A stretch of DNA of 64,000 nucleotides from contig NZ_JAPNTZ010000010.1 in assembly GCF_026626335.1 (NCBI RefSeq), positions 124,001 through 188,000 on the forward strand. Direction: 5' to 3'. The notes beneath the pieces are model-generated. The model was given only the letters and a program-made list of their open reading frames with translations, did no database searches and was not told the DNA's origin. Below, piece by piece: positions 32,408-40,906 of this stretch. The stretch's first letter is position 1. Every line of letters starts with the position of its first letter. The stretch is from Paractinoplanes pyxinae (GTDB taxonomy: Bacteria > Actinomycetota > Actinomycetes > Mycobacteriales > Micromonosporaceae). A program made the translations under genes and the position numbers.

Positions 32408-33420
32408 CTACCCAGACGGCGCCCCCTGAGGCGCCCGCCAAGCAGGAACGCCGCAAGCTCGACGAGAACACCCTGCGCAATCTGGGGCTCGTCGGCGTGC
32501 TGGTCCTCCTGATCGTGGTCGGCATCATCACGAAGCCCGACCTCTACAGCGACCCGACCTGGGTCAAGAACAACTTCCTGACGATCCTGCAGCAGGCGTC
32601 GGCGATCGGCGTGGTCACGGTCGGCATGACCTTCGTGATCATCGGGGGCGGCATCGACCTGTCGGTCGGCGCGATCATCGCCCTGGCCGGGGTCTGGGCC
32701 ACCACGCTGGCGACCCAGAGCTACGGCGCGGGCGGCATGATCTTCACGGCGCTGGTCGTGGGAATCGCGGTCGGCCTCGTCAACGGGGTCCTCATCTCGT
32801 ACGGGAAATTGGTGCCCTTCATCGCGACACTGGCGATGCTGGTGGCCGCCCGGGGCCTGGCCGCGCAGATCTCGGCCAAGCAGACCCAGGTCTCGGCCAA
32901 CGACTTCATCAACAGCCTGGCCAGCGAGCGCCTGCTCGGCATCCCGCTGCTGGTCTGGATCCTCTTCCTGGTCGTCGCCGCGGGCTGGGTGCTGCTCAAC
33001 CGCACAACCTTCGGCCGGCGCACGGTCGCGGTCGGCGGCAACCCGGAGGCGGCCCGCCTGGCCGGCATCAACGTCAAGCGGCACACGCTGCTGCTCTACG
33101 CGCTGTCCGGCCTCTGCTGCGGCATCGCCGCGATCATGCTGACCTCGCAGGCGACCAGCGCCCAGGCGGCCATGGCCAACCTGTACGAACTGGACGCGAT
33201 CGCCGCCGCGATCATCGGTGGCACGCTGCTCAGCGGCGGCCGCGGCACCATCGTCGGCGCCCTCTTCGGGGTGCTGGTCTTCTCCACCATCACCAACCTG
33301 TTCGCCATCAACAACCTCTCCACCGAGGTCCAGAACATGGTGAAGGGCGCGATCATCGTGCTCGCCGTCCTGATCCAGCAGTTCCGCTACAAGTCACTGA
33401 CGCAACTGTTCAAGCGCTGA
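32404..33420 (+). CDS. Sugar ABC importer permease, CUT2 (RbsC) type
   Basis: 338 aa, about ten transmembrane helices, BPD_transp_2 family. Characteristic stretches: TVGMTFVIIGGGIDLSVGAI near residue 75, TFGRRTVAVGGNPEAARLAG near 200 and the late helix GGTLLSGGRGTIVGALFGVL. The homodimer forms the sugar channel for the ATPase encoded just before it. Confidence 0.94.
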   Translation: MTTQTAPPEAPAKQERRKLDENTLRNLGLVGVLVLLIVVGIITKPDLYSDPTWVKNNFLTILQQASAIGVVTVGMTFVIIGGGIDLSVGAIIALAGVWATTLATQSYGAGGMIFTALVVGIAVGLVNGVLISYGKLVPFIATLAMLVAARGLAAQISAKQTQVSANDFINSLASERLLGIPLLVWILFLVVAAGWVLLNRTTFGRRTVAVGGNPEAARLAGINVKRHTLLLYALSGLCCGIAAIMLTSQATSAQAAMANLYELDAIAAAIIGGTLLSGGRGTIVGALFGVLVFSTITNLFAINNLSTEVQNMVKGAIIVLAVLIQQFRYKSLTQLFKR

Positions 33421-33468
33421 TCTTTCTTCGCCCGGATCCGCCCGGCCGGGCACCCCCTTGGAGGAATC

Positions 33469-34515
33469 ATGTCCGCTTTGTCCCGTAGGCGCATTCTGTT
33501 CGGCGGCGCGGCCGTCGGCGCCGGCGCCCTCCTCACCGCCTGCACGAGCAACGAGCCCGAGAACAACGCGCAGGTGAACACCAACACCGACGCGAGCGCC
33601 AACCCGAACGCGGCCGCCGGCGAGAAGGTCGTCATCGGCTTCTCGGCCCCGGCCGCCGACCACGGCTGGCTCGCGGCCATCACCAACAACGCCAAGGCGC
33701 AGGCCGCTGCCTACCCCGACGTGGAGTTCAAGCCGGTCGAGTCGGGGGCCGACGCGGCCGCCCAGCGCGCCGCCATCTCGACGCTGGTGGCCCAGAAGCC
33801 CACCGTGATCGTGATGCTCCCGGCCGACGGCAAGGAGCTCGACGCGGCCGGCCTCGAGGCCATGCGGGCCGGCATCCCGGTCATCAACCTCGACCGCGCC
33901 TTCCCGTCCCGGGCCGCCTTCCGCCTGCAGATCAAGGGCGACAACTTCGGCATGGGCACGGCCGCCGGTCACTACATCGGCAACCAGCTCAAGGCCAAGG
34001 GCGTGACCAACCCGATCATCGGCGAGATCCCGGGCATCGACTCGCTCGAGCTCACCCAGGAGCGCAGCGAGGGCTTCAAGGTCGCGCTGGCCGAGTTCGG
34101 CTTCAAGGTGGCCAACCGGCGCCCGGCCGAGTTCACCGCCGACTCCGGCCAGGCCGCCGCGACCGCCCTGCTGCAGGCGCTGCCCAAGATGGACGCCCTC
34201 TGGAACCACGACGACGACCAGGGCATCGGTGTGCTGGCGGCGATCAAGCAGACCAACCGCAGCGAGTTCTTCATGGTCGGCGGGGCCGGCTCGAAGGCGG
34301 CCATCGACGCCATCAAGGCCGACAACTCGGTGCTCAAGGCGACAGTGACCTACAGCCCGTCGATGGCGTCCTCGGCGATCTCGCTGGCCCGCCTCATCGG
34401 CCAGGGCAAGGGCATGAGCGACCTGGTCGAGCTGCAGGTGCCCCAGGAGATCACCCTCGCCTCCGAGACGATCACCAAGGACAACGCCGATCAGTACGCC
34501 AAGCTCGGCTTCTGA
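33469..34515 (+). CDS. Sugar ABC importer substrate-binding lipoprotein, RbsB type
   Basis: 348 aa. The N-terminus SRRRILFGGAAVGAGALLTAC combines a twin-arginine Tat signal with a lipobox (Cys25), so the protein is probably folded and exported by Tat and then lipidated. A Thr/Asn-rich linker precedes a type I periplasmic-binding fold (VVIGFSAPAADHGWLAAITN, VIVMLPADGKELDAAGLEAM, GEIPGIDSLELTQERSEGFK). It captures the substrate for the CUT2 importer. A good GGAGGA Shine-Dalgarno precedes the ATG, 48 nt after the permease stop. Confidence 0.93.
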   Translation: MSALSRRRILFGGAAVGAGALLTACTSNEPENNAQVNTNTDASANPNAAAGEKVVIGFSAPAADHGWLAAITNNAKAQAAAYPDVEFKPVESGADAAAQRAAISTLVAQKPTVIVMLPADGKELDAAGLEAMRAGIPVINLDRAFPSRAAFRLQIKGDNFGMGTAAGHYIGNQLKAKGVTNPIIGEIPGIDSLELTQERSEGFKVALAEFGFKVANRRPAEFTADSGQAAATALLQALPKMDALWNHDDDQGIGVLAAIKQTNRSEFFMVGGAGSKAAIDAIKADNSVLKATVTYSPSMASSAISLARLIGQGKGMSDLVELQVPQEITLASETITKDNADQYAKLGF

Positions 34516-34540
34516 TCCGCGCTCAACCATAGGAGGTTCG

Positions 34541-35728
34541 ATGTCGGAGCAGCTGCGGGTCGGCATGGTCGGCTACGCGTTCATGGGCGCCACCCATTCG
34601 GTGGCCTGGCGCACCGTCAACCATGCCTTCGACCTGCCGCTGTCGGCACAGATGACCGCGGTGAGCGGCCGTTCCCCGGAAGGGGTGGCGGCCGCCGCCG
34701 AGAAGCTCGGATGGGCCGGGCACACCACCGACTGGCGCACGCTGATCGATCGGGACGACATCGACCTGATCGACATCTGCACCCCGGGCGACACCCACGC
34801 CGAGATCGCGCTGGCCGCGCTGGCCGCCGGCAAGCACGTGCTCTGCGAGAAGCCGCTGGCCAACTCGGTGGCCGAGGCCCGTGAAATGGCCGCGGCGGCA
34901 GCGAAGGCCGCCAATTCCGGCGTACGGGCCATGTGTGCCTTCAATTACCGCCGGGTGCCCGCCGTGGCCCTGATGCGCAAGCTCGTCCAGGACGGGCGCA
35001 TCGGCGCCATCCGGCACGTCCGGGCCAGCTATCTGCAGGACTGGATCGTCGACCCGCAGTTCCCGCTGGTCTGGCGCCTGCAGAAAGAGCTGGCGGGCTC
35101 GGGCGCGCTGGGCGACATCGGCGCCCACATCATCGACCTGACCCAGTTCGTGACCGGCCAGTCGATCAGCTCGGTGTCGGCGCTGACCGAGACGTTCGTC
35201 AAGCAGCGCCCGCTCACCTCCGGCTCGTCCGGGCTGTCGGCGTCGTCCGACGGCAGCAATCTGGGCGACGTGACGGTCGACGACGCGGCCCTGTTCCTGG
35301 CCCGGCTCGACGGGGGAGCCGTGGCCACGTACGAGGCGACGCGCTTCGCGACCGGTCACAAGAACGCGCTGCGGGTCGAGCTGAACGGCTCGCTGGGTTC
35401 GCTGGCGTTCGACTTCGAGCGGCTCAACGAGCTCGAGTTCTACGACGCCACGCTGCCCACGGCCGAGCAGGGCTTCAGCCTGATCCAGGTGACCGAGCCC
35501 GACCACCCGTACATGTCGGCGTGGTGGCCGCCCGGTCACGGCATCGGCTACGAGCACACCTTCACCCACGAGGTGCGCGACCTGATCGAGGCGATCGCCA
35601 CCGGTCAGCAACCGACCCCGTCGTTCGCCGACGCGCTGCAGGTGCAGCTGGTGCTGGACGCGGTCAGCCGCTCGGCCGAGTCGGCTCAATGGACCACTGT
35701 GGAACCGGCCCTGGAGCCGGCCGCTTAG
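34541..35728 (+). CDS. Gfo/Idh/MocA family oxidoreductase
   Basis: 395 aa. N-terminal NAD(P) Rossmann fold with GMVGYAFMGATHS at residues 5-17, the family motif CEKPLANSVAEA near 104, and a C-terminal substrate domain beginning around GDIGAHIIDLTQF near 193, which supplies the catalytic His. It is likely a sugar or inositol dehydrogenase acting on the imported substrate. It is the last gene of the ROK-CUT2 operon, with AGGAGG before its ATG. A hairpin follows. Confidence 0.93.
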   Translation: MSEQLRVGMVGYAFMGATHSVAWRTVNHAFDLPLSAQMTAVSGRSPEGVAAAAEKLGWAGHTTDWRTLIDRDDIDLIDICTPGDTHAEIALAALAAGKHVLCEKPLANSVAEAREMAAAAAKAANSGVRAMCAFNYRRVPAVALMRKLVQDGRIGAIRHVRASYLQDWIVDPQFPLVWRLQKELAGSGALGDIGAHIIDLTQFVTGQSISSVSALTETFVKQRPLTSGSSGLSASSDGSNLGDVTVDDAALFLARLDGGAVATYEATRFATGHKNALRVELNGSLGSLAFDFERLNELEFYDATLPTAEQGFSLIQVTEPDHPYMSAWWPPGHGIGYEHTFTHEVRDLIEAIATGQQPTPSFADALQVQLVLDAVSRSAESAQWTTVEPALEPAA

Positions 35729-35736
35729 TGCTTTCC

Positions 35737-35770
35737 CGTGACCGGAGCCGCAGTCCGGCCCCCGGTCACG
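35737..35770. terminator. Hairpin between convergent operons
   Basis: CGTGACCGG / CCGGTCACG, perfect 9-bp stem with a 16-nt loop, in the 51-nt gap between two convergent operons. It can serve both directions. No clear T-run. Confidence 0.55.
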
Positions 35771-35779
35771 AGAAACGCC

Positions 35780-36436
35780 TCAGAGAACGTCCGTCGCGGG
35801 CCGGCGAGGGACGGCGCGGTTGCGCCCCGCGCCGGCCGGCCCGTGACGGAGCATTCCGCCGGCCAGGAGAGCGTCCAGCGTCTCCGCGTCGGCCCAGCCG
35901 TTGACCGCGACCTCGCCGGACGCGGTCACCGTCACCTCGAGCCGATCGGGCAAGGCCGCGGCCTCGCGCATCCGGTCGGTCAGGTGCAGGAACTGCTGGT
36001 TGGTGGAGCCGACCCAGGGCCGGTTGTGGTCGATCAGATCCCGCCGGAACGGGCCGGCCACCAGCAGGTCGGTGGCCGCCAGCAGGGGCGCCGCGTCGTC
36101 CCGGCGCCGCAGATCCTCGTACTCGTAGCCGGTGAACGTCATGACCGTGCGCCCGGCCTCGCGGACGCCGACGGCCACCGCGGCCAGGGCGGTCGCCTGC
36201 TCGAACGGCTCGCCGCCGAGCAGAGTGAGCCCTTCGGTGTTCGCCGCCAGCACCCGACCAATCAATTCGGACGGTGGCACGAGCACGCCGCCGCGCGCCC
36301 CGAACAGATGCGGGTTGAAGCAGCCCGGGCAGCGGATCGTGCAGCCCTGCACCCAGATGGCGGTGCGTTCCCCCGGACCCTCGGCCGTGGTGCGGTCGAG
36401 GAACCGGGCCAGTCGAACGGGTGGCGGCTCAGACAT
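35780..36436 (-). CDS. 4Fe-4S single-cluster radical SAM protein (NrdG-like activase family)
   Basis: 218 aa. N-terminal VQGCTIRCPGCFNPHLFGAR gives the radical-SAM CxxxCxxC cluster motif. It is followed by LTLLGGEPFEQATALAAVAV (the SAM-contacting GGEP) and VMTFTGYEYEDL. This is the minimal 4Fer4S_12 class to which NrdG and PflA belong, but no glycyl-radical enzyme is nearby. Its start overlaps the HHH gene stop by 8 nt, and it closes the five-gene operon that begins with the Ycf46-like ATPase. The residues for SAM cleavage are all there; the target is unknown. Confidence 0.88.
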   Translation of the reverse strand: MSEPPPVRLARFLDRTTAEGPGERTAIWVQGCTIRCPGCFNPHLFGARGGVLVPPSELIGRVLAANTEGLTLLGGEPFEQATALAAVAVGVREAGRTVMTFTGYEYEDLRRRDDAAPLLAATDLLVAGPFRRDLIDHNRPWVGSTNQQFLHLTDRMREAAALPDRLEVTVTASGEVAVNGWADAETLDALLAGGMLRHGPAGAGRNRAVPRRPATDVL

Positions 36437-37280
36437 CGACAATGCGGCCGAACGGTCCGGGCTGATCGGGTTCCGGTGGGGGCGGGGTGACGACGATCCG
36501 GTCGCGGACGGCCACCAACTCGTGCGGGGCGAGCCCGGCCGCGGCGGCGAAGTCGTTGAGGGTGACAAAACCACCCCGCGATTGCCGTACGGCGAGCACG
36601 TGGGCGACGCGTTCGGGGTTGAAGTGGGGGAGGGTGGCCAGCCGCGCCGCGTCGGCCGTGTTCACCTCGACCGGGCCGGGGTTGTACGGCTGCGGGCCCG
36701 CATGGAATGACGGCGCGGTGTTGTACGGCTGCGGGCCTGTGGTTCCCGGCTCTTGCGGGCCGGCGTAGTACGCCTGCGGGCCTGTGGTTTTCGGCTCGGG
36801 CGGGCCGGCGTAGTACTGCTGCGGGCCGGGGACCAGGCCGTGCATCTGCGGGGGCAGCGGCGGTGCGGGCGGCGCCGGGTTCCAGCCCATCGGCGGCGGC
36901 TGGGCCTGGGAGTACCAGGGGCGGTAGCCGGCCCGCCAGCGGAGCCAGGCCGGGTTGATGATCAACGCGTGGACGACGCTGGCGGCCCACATCGCGAAGA
37001 AGATCGCGTACGAGACGTCTTCTTGAGTCGAGCCGTCGGCCGACTCCCCGCCGAGGATGAAGAAGACCCAGGCCACCACGCTGTACGCGACACCGGGGAT
37101 CCACCACTGCGGCTTGCGGGCGCGGATGCCCACGTACAGGAAGCCGGCCGCGCCCAGGCAGCCGAAGCTGAGGATCGGCGCCAGCACCCAGACGCTGTGC
37201 CCGAGCCGCCACGACAACTTGGCCGCCGGACCGTTCGGCGGCGGTGGCTGAGAGCCCGGTTCAGGCGGGGTCCACGTCAC
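36429..37280 (-). CDS. Membrane protein with C-terminal helix-hairpin-helix domain
   Basis: 283 aa from GTG 37280. Three or four transmembrane helices in residues 25-115 (HSVWVLAPILSFGCLGAAGF, WWIPGVAYSVVAWVFFI, YAIFFAMWAASVVHALIINP). A Pro/Tyr/Gly-rich linker follows with near repeats GPQQYYAGPPEPKTTGP and GPQAYYAGPQEPGTTGP. A C-terminal helix-hairpin-helix domain (VNTADAARLATLPHFNPERV, then GFVTLNDFAAAAGL) is of the ComEA type that contacts DNA or proteins. The gene overlaps its upstream neighbour by 20 nt and its downstream neighbour by 8 nt. The linker repeats look recently duplicated. Confidence 0.82.
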   Translation of the reverse strand: MTWTPPEPGSQPPPPNGPAAKLSWRLGHSVWVLAPILSFGCLGAAGFLYVGIRARKPQWWIPGVAYSVVAWVFFILGGESADGSTQEDVSYAIFFAMWAASVVHALIINPAWLRWRAGYRPWYSQAQPPPMGWNPAPPAPPLPPQMHGLVPGPQQYYAGPPEPKTTGPQAYYAGPQEPGTTGPQPYNTAPSFHAGPQPYNPGPVEVNTADAARLATLPHFNPERVAHVLAVRQSRGGFVTLNDFAAAAGLAPHELVAVRDRIVVTPPPPEPDQPGPFGRIVDV

Positions 37281-37476
37281 GGTTCACCTGCTGTTCCTGC
37301 GCTTGCTCATGCGTACGGTGGAAGTCGGCGGTAAAGGCGCTGGAGGTCACCTGGCCGCCGATCAGATCCTCGAGAACGGCGATGTAGTCGAGGCAGCGGT
37401 CGCCGAGGATGTCCACGGTCTCGGCGGTGACCTGGCCGTCGCCGGTCACCGTCACGACGATACGAGGGTTTGTCAC
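37261..37476 (-). CDS. DUF2997 family protein
   Basis: 71 aa. The start RIVVTVTGDGQVTAETVDIL and the central Cys in GDRCLDYIAVLEDLIGG match DUF2997, a small family that in cyanobacteria and others is encoded next to DUF1257 and an iron-sulfur protein. The same arrangement is present here. The GTG overlaps the DUF1257 stop by 4 nt. The function of the family is unknown; its size and the conserved Cys suggest a binding partner in the complex formed by its neighbours. Confidence 0.85.
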   Translation of the reverse strand: MTNPRIVVTVTGDGQVTAETVDILGDRCLDYIAVLEDLIGGQVTSSAFTADFHRTHEQAQEQQVNRDVDPA

Positions 37477-37922
37477 CTGCGCTCCTGCCCGACCTCGAAG
37501 ACCAGCCGCACGCTGGCGTCCTCGTTCACCGACTCCGATTCGAGCCGCAGCCCGGCCGCCGGCGCCTGCTCCCGCAGCCGGGTCAGCACCGCCTGCTGCA
37601 CCTGACGCCCGTACGCGGCGTCGACGGCCAGCACCAGATCGACCGCCCGCGGCTGATCCAGGCCCTCGACGTGCGCGGCCCAGATGCCGTCGGCGCCCCG
37701 CGTGAAGGTGGCGGTGGCCTGGCTCAAGGTGGCGGTGAGCGCGTCACCGTTCGTGCTGACCGACGCGCCCATGTCACGCAGGGCAGCCGCGAGCAGCGTG
37801 ACGTCCCGCATCCGGGTCTGCACCTGCACCGTCCGCCCGTCGGCCGAGCGCCCGGCCGCGGCCTGCACGGCGGCCACCCCGGCCATCGCCAGCGGCACCA
37901 ACAACAAAGACACACTCACCAT
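37473..37922 (-). CDS. DUF1257 (Ycf35 family) protein
   Basis: 149 aa. A hydrophobic first 20 residues (MVSVSLLLVPLAMAGVAAVQ) could form a membrane anchor. The rest fits DUF1257: VQTRMRDVTLLAAALRDMGA near residue 33-53, then ALTATLSQATATFTRGADGI, DLVLAVDAAYGRQVQQAVLT and a last strand ASVRLVFEVGQE. Ycf35, the plastid/cyanobacterial member, has no established role. The ATG overlaps the stop of the AAA+ ATPase by 7 nt, and its stop overlaps DUF2997 by 4 nt. Confidence 0.8.
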   Translation of the reverse strand: MVSVSLLLVPLAMAGVAAVQAAAGRSADGRTVQVQTRMRDVTLLAAALRDMGASVSTNGDALTATLSQATATFTRGADGIWAAHVEGLDQPRAVDLVLAVDAAYGRQVQQAVLTRLREQAPAAGLRLESESVNEDASVRLVFEVGQERR

Positions 37923-39502
37923 GAGCTCCCGGAGTTGTTGCTGAGATCCCAGTCGTCGTTGGCGGTCGCCGAAACCGCCCGGTTGCTCGCCCACCCGCGC
38001 AGGGCCTCGATCCGCTCGGCCTGGGTGACGCTGAGCGGGACGATGCTCATCACCGCGCGGACCAGGTCGTCGCGGCCCAGCGGCCGGCGTTCCGAGAACG
38101 CGTCGAACAGGGCCGCCGTGACCGCCTGCTCGATCTCGGCGCCCGAGTAGCCGCCGGTCAACCCGGCCAGCTCGGTCAGCAGCTCGTCGGTGACGGCCAG
38201 CTCCCCGGCGGCCCGGCGGTGGCTCAGAGCCCGCCCCAGGTGCACCCGCCACACCGCGACCCGCTCCGAGCGGCTGGGCAGGTCGACGAAGAAGGTCTCG
38301 TCGAACCGTCCCTTGCGGAGCAGTTCGGGCGGCAGCCCCTCGAAGTCGTTGGCCGTGGCGATCACGAAGACCGGCGCGTTCTTCTCCTGCATCCAGGTCA
38401 GGAACGTGCCGAAGACCCGGGCCCCGGTGCCGGAATCGCCGCCGGCGCCGCCCGCGAAGCCCTTCTCGATCTCGTCGACCCACAGGACGCAGGGCGCCAC
38501 CGCCTCGGCCGTGCGCAACGCCGTACGCATGTTGTGCTCGCTCGAACCGACCAGACCCGAGAACACCCGTCCGATGTCGAACCGCAGCAGCGGCAGCCCC
38601 CACGCGGTGGCCATGGCCTTGGCCGTGAGCGACTTGCCGCAGCCGGGCACACCCGTGATCAGCACGCCGCGCGGGGCGGGCAGACCGTACTCGGCCGCCT
38701 CGGCCAGCCACGAGCCGTTCCGTTTGACCAGCCAGCTCTTGAGCTTCTGAAGGCCGCCGACGTCGTCCAGCACGATGTCGGTGCTCACGAACTCGAGCAC
38801 ACCCGACTTGCGCACGGTCTGGCGTTTCTCGTCGTGCACGATCTCGAGGTCGGCCAGATCGAGCACGGCGTCGTTGACCATGGCCCGGGCGTACGCGTTC
38901 TCGGCCTCCTGCATGGTCAGCCCCAGTGCCGCCGCCACGAAGCGTTCCCGCTGCTCCTCGTCCAGCGCGATCCGCAGCCGGCCCGACCCGAGGTTCGACC
39001 GGATCATCGCCTCCAGCAGGCTGCGCAGCTCGGCCTGGCCCGGCAGCGGGAAGTCGACGATCGTCACGTCCTTGCTGAGCTCGGCCGGGATGTGCAGCAC
39101 CGGCGAGACCAGCACGAGACAGCGCGGGCTGCGGCCGGCCCGGAACGCCTGAGCGACGTCGCGCAGCCGCCGCACGAGCTCCATGTTCTGCGGGTACTGC
39201 CCGTCCTGGTGCAGCGGGTGCAGGTCGCGGAAGACGAACACGGCCGGCTCGTCGACACGCTGGATCGCCTGCAGGGCGTCGGTGGCCCGCTCGGCGCCGG
39301 CCCGGGCCTTGCCGTCGGGCTGGATCAGGCCGCCGGTCACCGACCAGCTCCACACGGCCCGCGGGACGCGCACGAGCGCGCCGTCGCCGGCGAGGGCGGC
39401 GATCTGGTGAAGGGCGCGCTGTTCCTCGTACGTCTCGAGGTAGAGGATGGGGAAGCGGGCCTTCAGCAGCTGCGCCAACGTCTCACCGAACGACCTGCTC
39501 AC
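37916..39502 (-). CDS. AAA+ ATPase, Ycf46-like
   Basis: 528 aa. The N-terminal half (1-240) follows the Ycf46 layout: LKARFPILYLETYEEQRALH, FVFRDLHPLHQDGQYPQNME, SPVLHIPAELSKDVTIVDFP. The second half is a standard AAA+ module: Walker A TGVPGCGKSLTAKAMA near 279-294, Walker B CVLWVDEIEKGFAG near 334-347, sensor-1 FVIATANDFEGLP near 378, and the arginine-finger region LRKGRFDETFFVDLPS. A remodelling or motor function is likely. It is the first gene of the five-gene operon. The GTG start is used, and no Shine-Dalgarno stands out beyond GGGG. Confidence 0.92.
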   Translation of the reverse strand: MSRSFGETLAQLLKARFPILYLETYEEQRALHQIAALAGDGALVRVPRAVWSWSVTGGLIQPDGKARAGAERATDALQAIQRVDEPAVFVFRDLHPLHQDGQYPQNMELVRRLRDVAQAFRAGRSPRCLVLVSPVLHIPAELSKDVTIVDFPLPGQAELRSLLEAMIRSNLGSGRLRIALDEEQRERFVAAALGLTMQEAENAYARAMVNDAVLDLADLEIVHDEKRQTVRKSGVLEFVSTDIVLDDVGGLQKLKSWLVKRNGSWLAEAAEYGLPAPRGVLITGVPGCGKSLTAKAMATAWGLPLLRFDIGRVFSGLVGSSEHNMRTALRTAEAVAPCVLWVDEIEKGFAGGAGGDSGTGARVFGTFLTWMQEKNAPVFVIATANDFEGLPPELLRKGRFDETFFVDLPSRSERVAVWRVHLGRALSHRRAAGELAVTDELLTELAGLTGGYSGAEIEQAVTAALFDAFSERRPLGRDDLVRAVMSIVPLSVTQAERIEALRGWASNRAVSATANDDWDLSNNSGSSW

Positions 39503-39524
39503 GCCCCGACATTACGGCACCGAC

Positions 39525-39836
39525 CTAAGGCCGCTGATAACCGCAGACCTCGTAGAGCCAGTGGTCGTAGTAGTGCCGGACGGCGTCGCGGTCGTGGTGG
39601 TCGAGGGTCAGCCACTCGCGGGCGGCGTCGGCGGCCCGGTCGTGTTCCCACTCGTTCTCGCCGAGGCACCCCCAGACCAGATAGAGGCTGGTGGCGAACT
39701 CCTCGGTCTCGAGGTGGTCGTGCAGGGCGGCCAGGATCGCGGCGGCCGGAACCGAAGGATCGTCGGCCACGGCCACCCGGCTCATCAGCGGGCGCAGCTC
39801 GTCGAGGTAGGCGGGCGCCCGGCGCTGATCACTCAC
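39525..39836 (-). CDS. Small acidic protein of unknown function
   Basis: 103 aa, mostly helical and acidic, with segments PAAAILAALHDHLETEEFAT, SLYLVWGCLGENEWEHDRAA and DHHDRDAVRHYYDHWLYEVC. No domain recognised. It lies 22 nt upstream of the AAA+ gene on the same strand and could be the operon's first cistron, or it could belong to the secretion-type cluster behind it. The His/Asp/Glu content is high, but the spacing fits no metal motif I know. Confidence 0.6.
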   Translation of the reverse strand: MSDQRRAPAYLDELRPLMSRVAVADDPSVPAAAILAALHDHLETEEFATSLYLVWGCLGENEWEHDRAADAAREWLTLDHHDRDAVRHYYDHWLYEVCGYQRP

Positions 39837-39902
39837 ATGCGAACCATGACACGACTACGTAGCGAAGTGATTGCCGGTCTCACACCTCGGGGTGATGCGA
39901 TG

Positions 39903-40595
39903 TCACCCGTTCACGAGGCGGGTCAGGTTGGTCAGGCTCGTGACCAGTGCGGTCGTGTAGCCGAGAATCCGCCCGGCCCACTTGACCACGGCCGAGGCGA
40001 TCTGGGCGGCGACGATGGGGATGGTCACCACCAGCAAGGCCTCGGCGGCCCAGACGATCACCCGCGCCACCAGGTCGGCGATCAGGTCCCGGACGAGATC
40101 GCGGGTGAACATGACCAGGTTGCCGGCCGCCTGCGTGGACGCCGACATGGTGGCCGCCAGCGACGACAGCCCGCCCAGCGCGTCGACGTTGTTGGCCATC
40201 AGACTCTGGTACGTCATCGCCGCCGGCCCGGTCCAGTCGGGCACGTCGGCGGCCAGGGCACCCTGCAGGTCGGCCGACATGGCGGCCAGCTCGCCGGCCA
40301 TGTTCTGCCAGGTGGCGGCATGCGCGGCGACCCGGTCGGGCATGCCGGCCAGCTTGTCCAGCACCTCCCGCAGCGGCTCGAAGTACTCCATGGCCCAGCC
40401 CAGCCCGTTGGCCAGCAGCGTGCTGAACGGGTCGAGCACGGCCGAGGCGGCCTCGAGCGCGAACGCCCCGCCGGCCAGCGCCTGGTCGACCCAGCTGCCG
40501 CCCGCGATCGACTGCTGCAGCCCCTGGAAGCTGTCCACCAGCGAGGCGCCGGACGTGCCCGGCCCGGTCGACGCGACAGCGATCAGGTTCGTCAT
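39903..40595 (-). CDS. WXG100-like membrane protein of a type VII-like module
   Basis: 230 aa. Residues 85-160 form a helical hairpin with a WTG turn (AADVPDWTGPAAMTYQSLMA), the mark of the WXG100/EsxA superfamily. Upstream is an amphipathic N-terminal region, and downstream are two hydrophobic helices (AEALLVVTIPIVAAQIASAV and a C-terminal one). This suggests a membrane-associated substrate or chaperone of an ESX-type pathway. No EccC or other secretion ATPase is in the window. The ATG overlaps the EspC-like stop (TGATG); a GTG codon lies just in front. Confidence 0.78.
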   Translation of the reverse strand: MTNLIAVASTGPGTSGASLVDSFQGLQQSIAGGSWVDQALAGGAFALEAASAVLDPFSTLLANGLGWAMEYFEPLREVLDKLAGMPDRVAAHAATWQNMAGELAAMSADLQGALAADVPDWTGPAAMTYQSLMANNVDALGGLSSLAATMSASTQAAGNLVMFTRDLVRDLIADLVARVIVWAAEALLVVTIPIVAAQIASAVVKWAGRILGYTTALVTSLTNLTRLVNG

Positions 40596-40906
40596 CACAG
40601 ACCACCGGCCTTACGCAGGCGGTTCGCCGCGTCGTCGTCGGCGCGCTCGTAGTCCTGGCTGGTGCGGATGAGAGCGTCCGAGGCCAGGCGGAGGTTCTCT
40701 TCGACGTACGCGTAGAGCTCGTCCTGTTTGGCGTGCCGGGACTCGAGAATGCCGGCCATCCAGCCGCAGAGCAGCCCGTACGCGGCGTCGTCCTGCACAA
40801 TGGCCGAGCTCGCCGACTTCACCGCGGCGAACCGCTGCTGAATAGCGTCGATCTTCGTGGCGTGGGCCCGGATCTGCTGCGCGTCGACCTGGAAGCCGTC
40901 ACTCAT
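40595..40906 (-). CDS. EspC/DUF2580-like ESX secretion-associated protein
   Basis: 103 aa, two long helices with a central turn: FQVDAQQIRAHATKIDAIQQ and AKQDELYAYVEENLRLASDA, then a C-terminal RTSQDYERADDDAANRLRKA. This matches the DUF2580/EspC family of small proteins encoded beside type VII substrates; the YERADDDAA end resembles the Y-x3-D/E export signal. It overlaps both neighbours by a few bases, in the order YbaB, EspC-like, WXG-like. Confidence 0.83.
   Translation of the reverse strand: MSDGFQVDAQQIRAHATKIDAIQQRFAAVKSASSAIVQDDAAYGLLCGWMAGILESRHAKQDELYAYVEENLRLASDALIRTSQDYERADDDAANRLRKAGGL

Noticed and set aside
36675..36840. Possible CRISPR-like repeats at about 40-60 bp spacing
   Set aside because: They are in-frame codon repeats of the HHH protein linker, not separated by unique spacers.
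39837..39902. Short plus-strand frame beginning MTRLRSEVIAGLTP
   Set aside because: Too short, no ribosome-binding site, no relation to neighbours.
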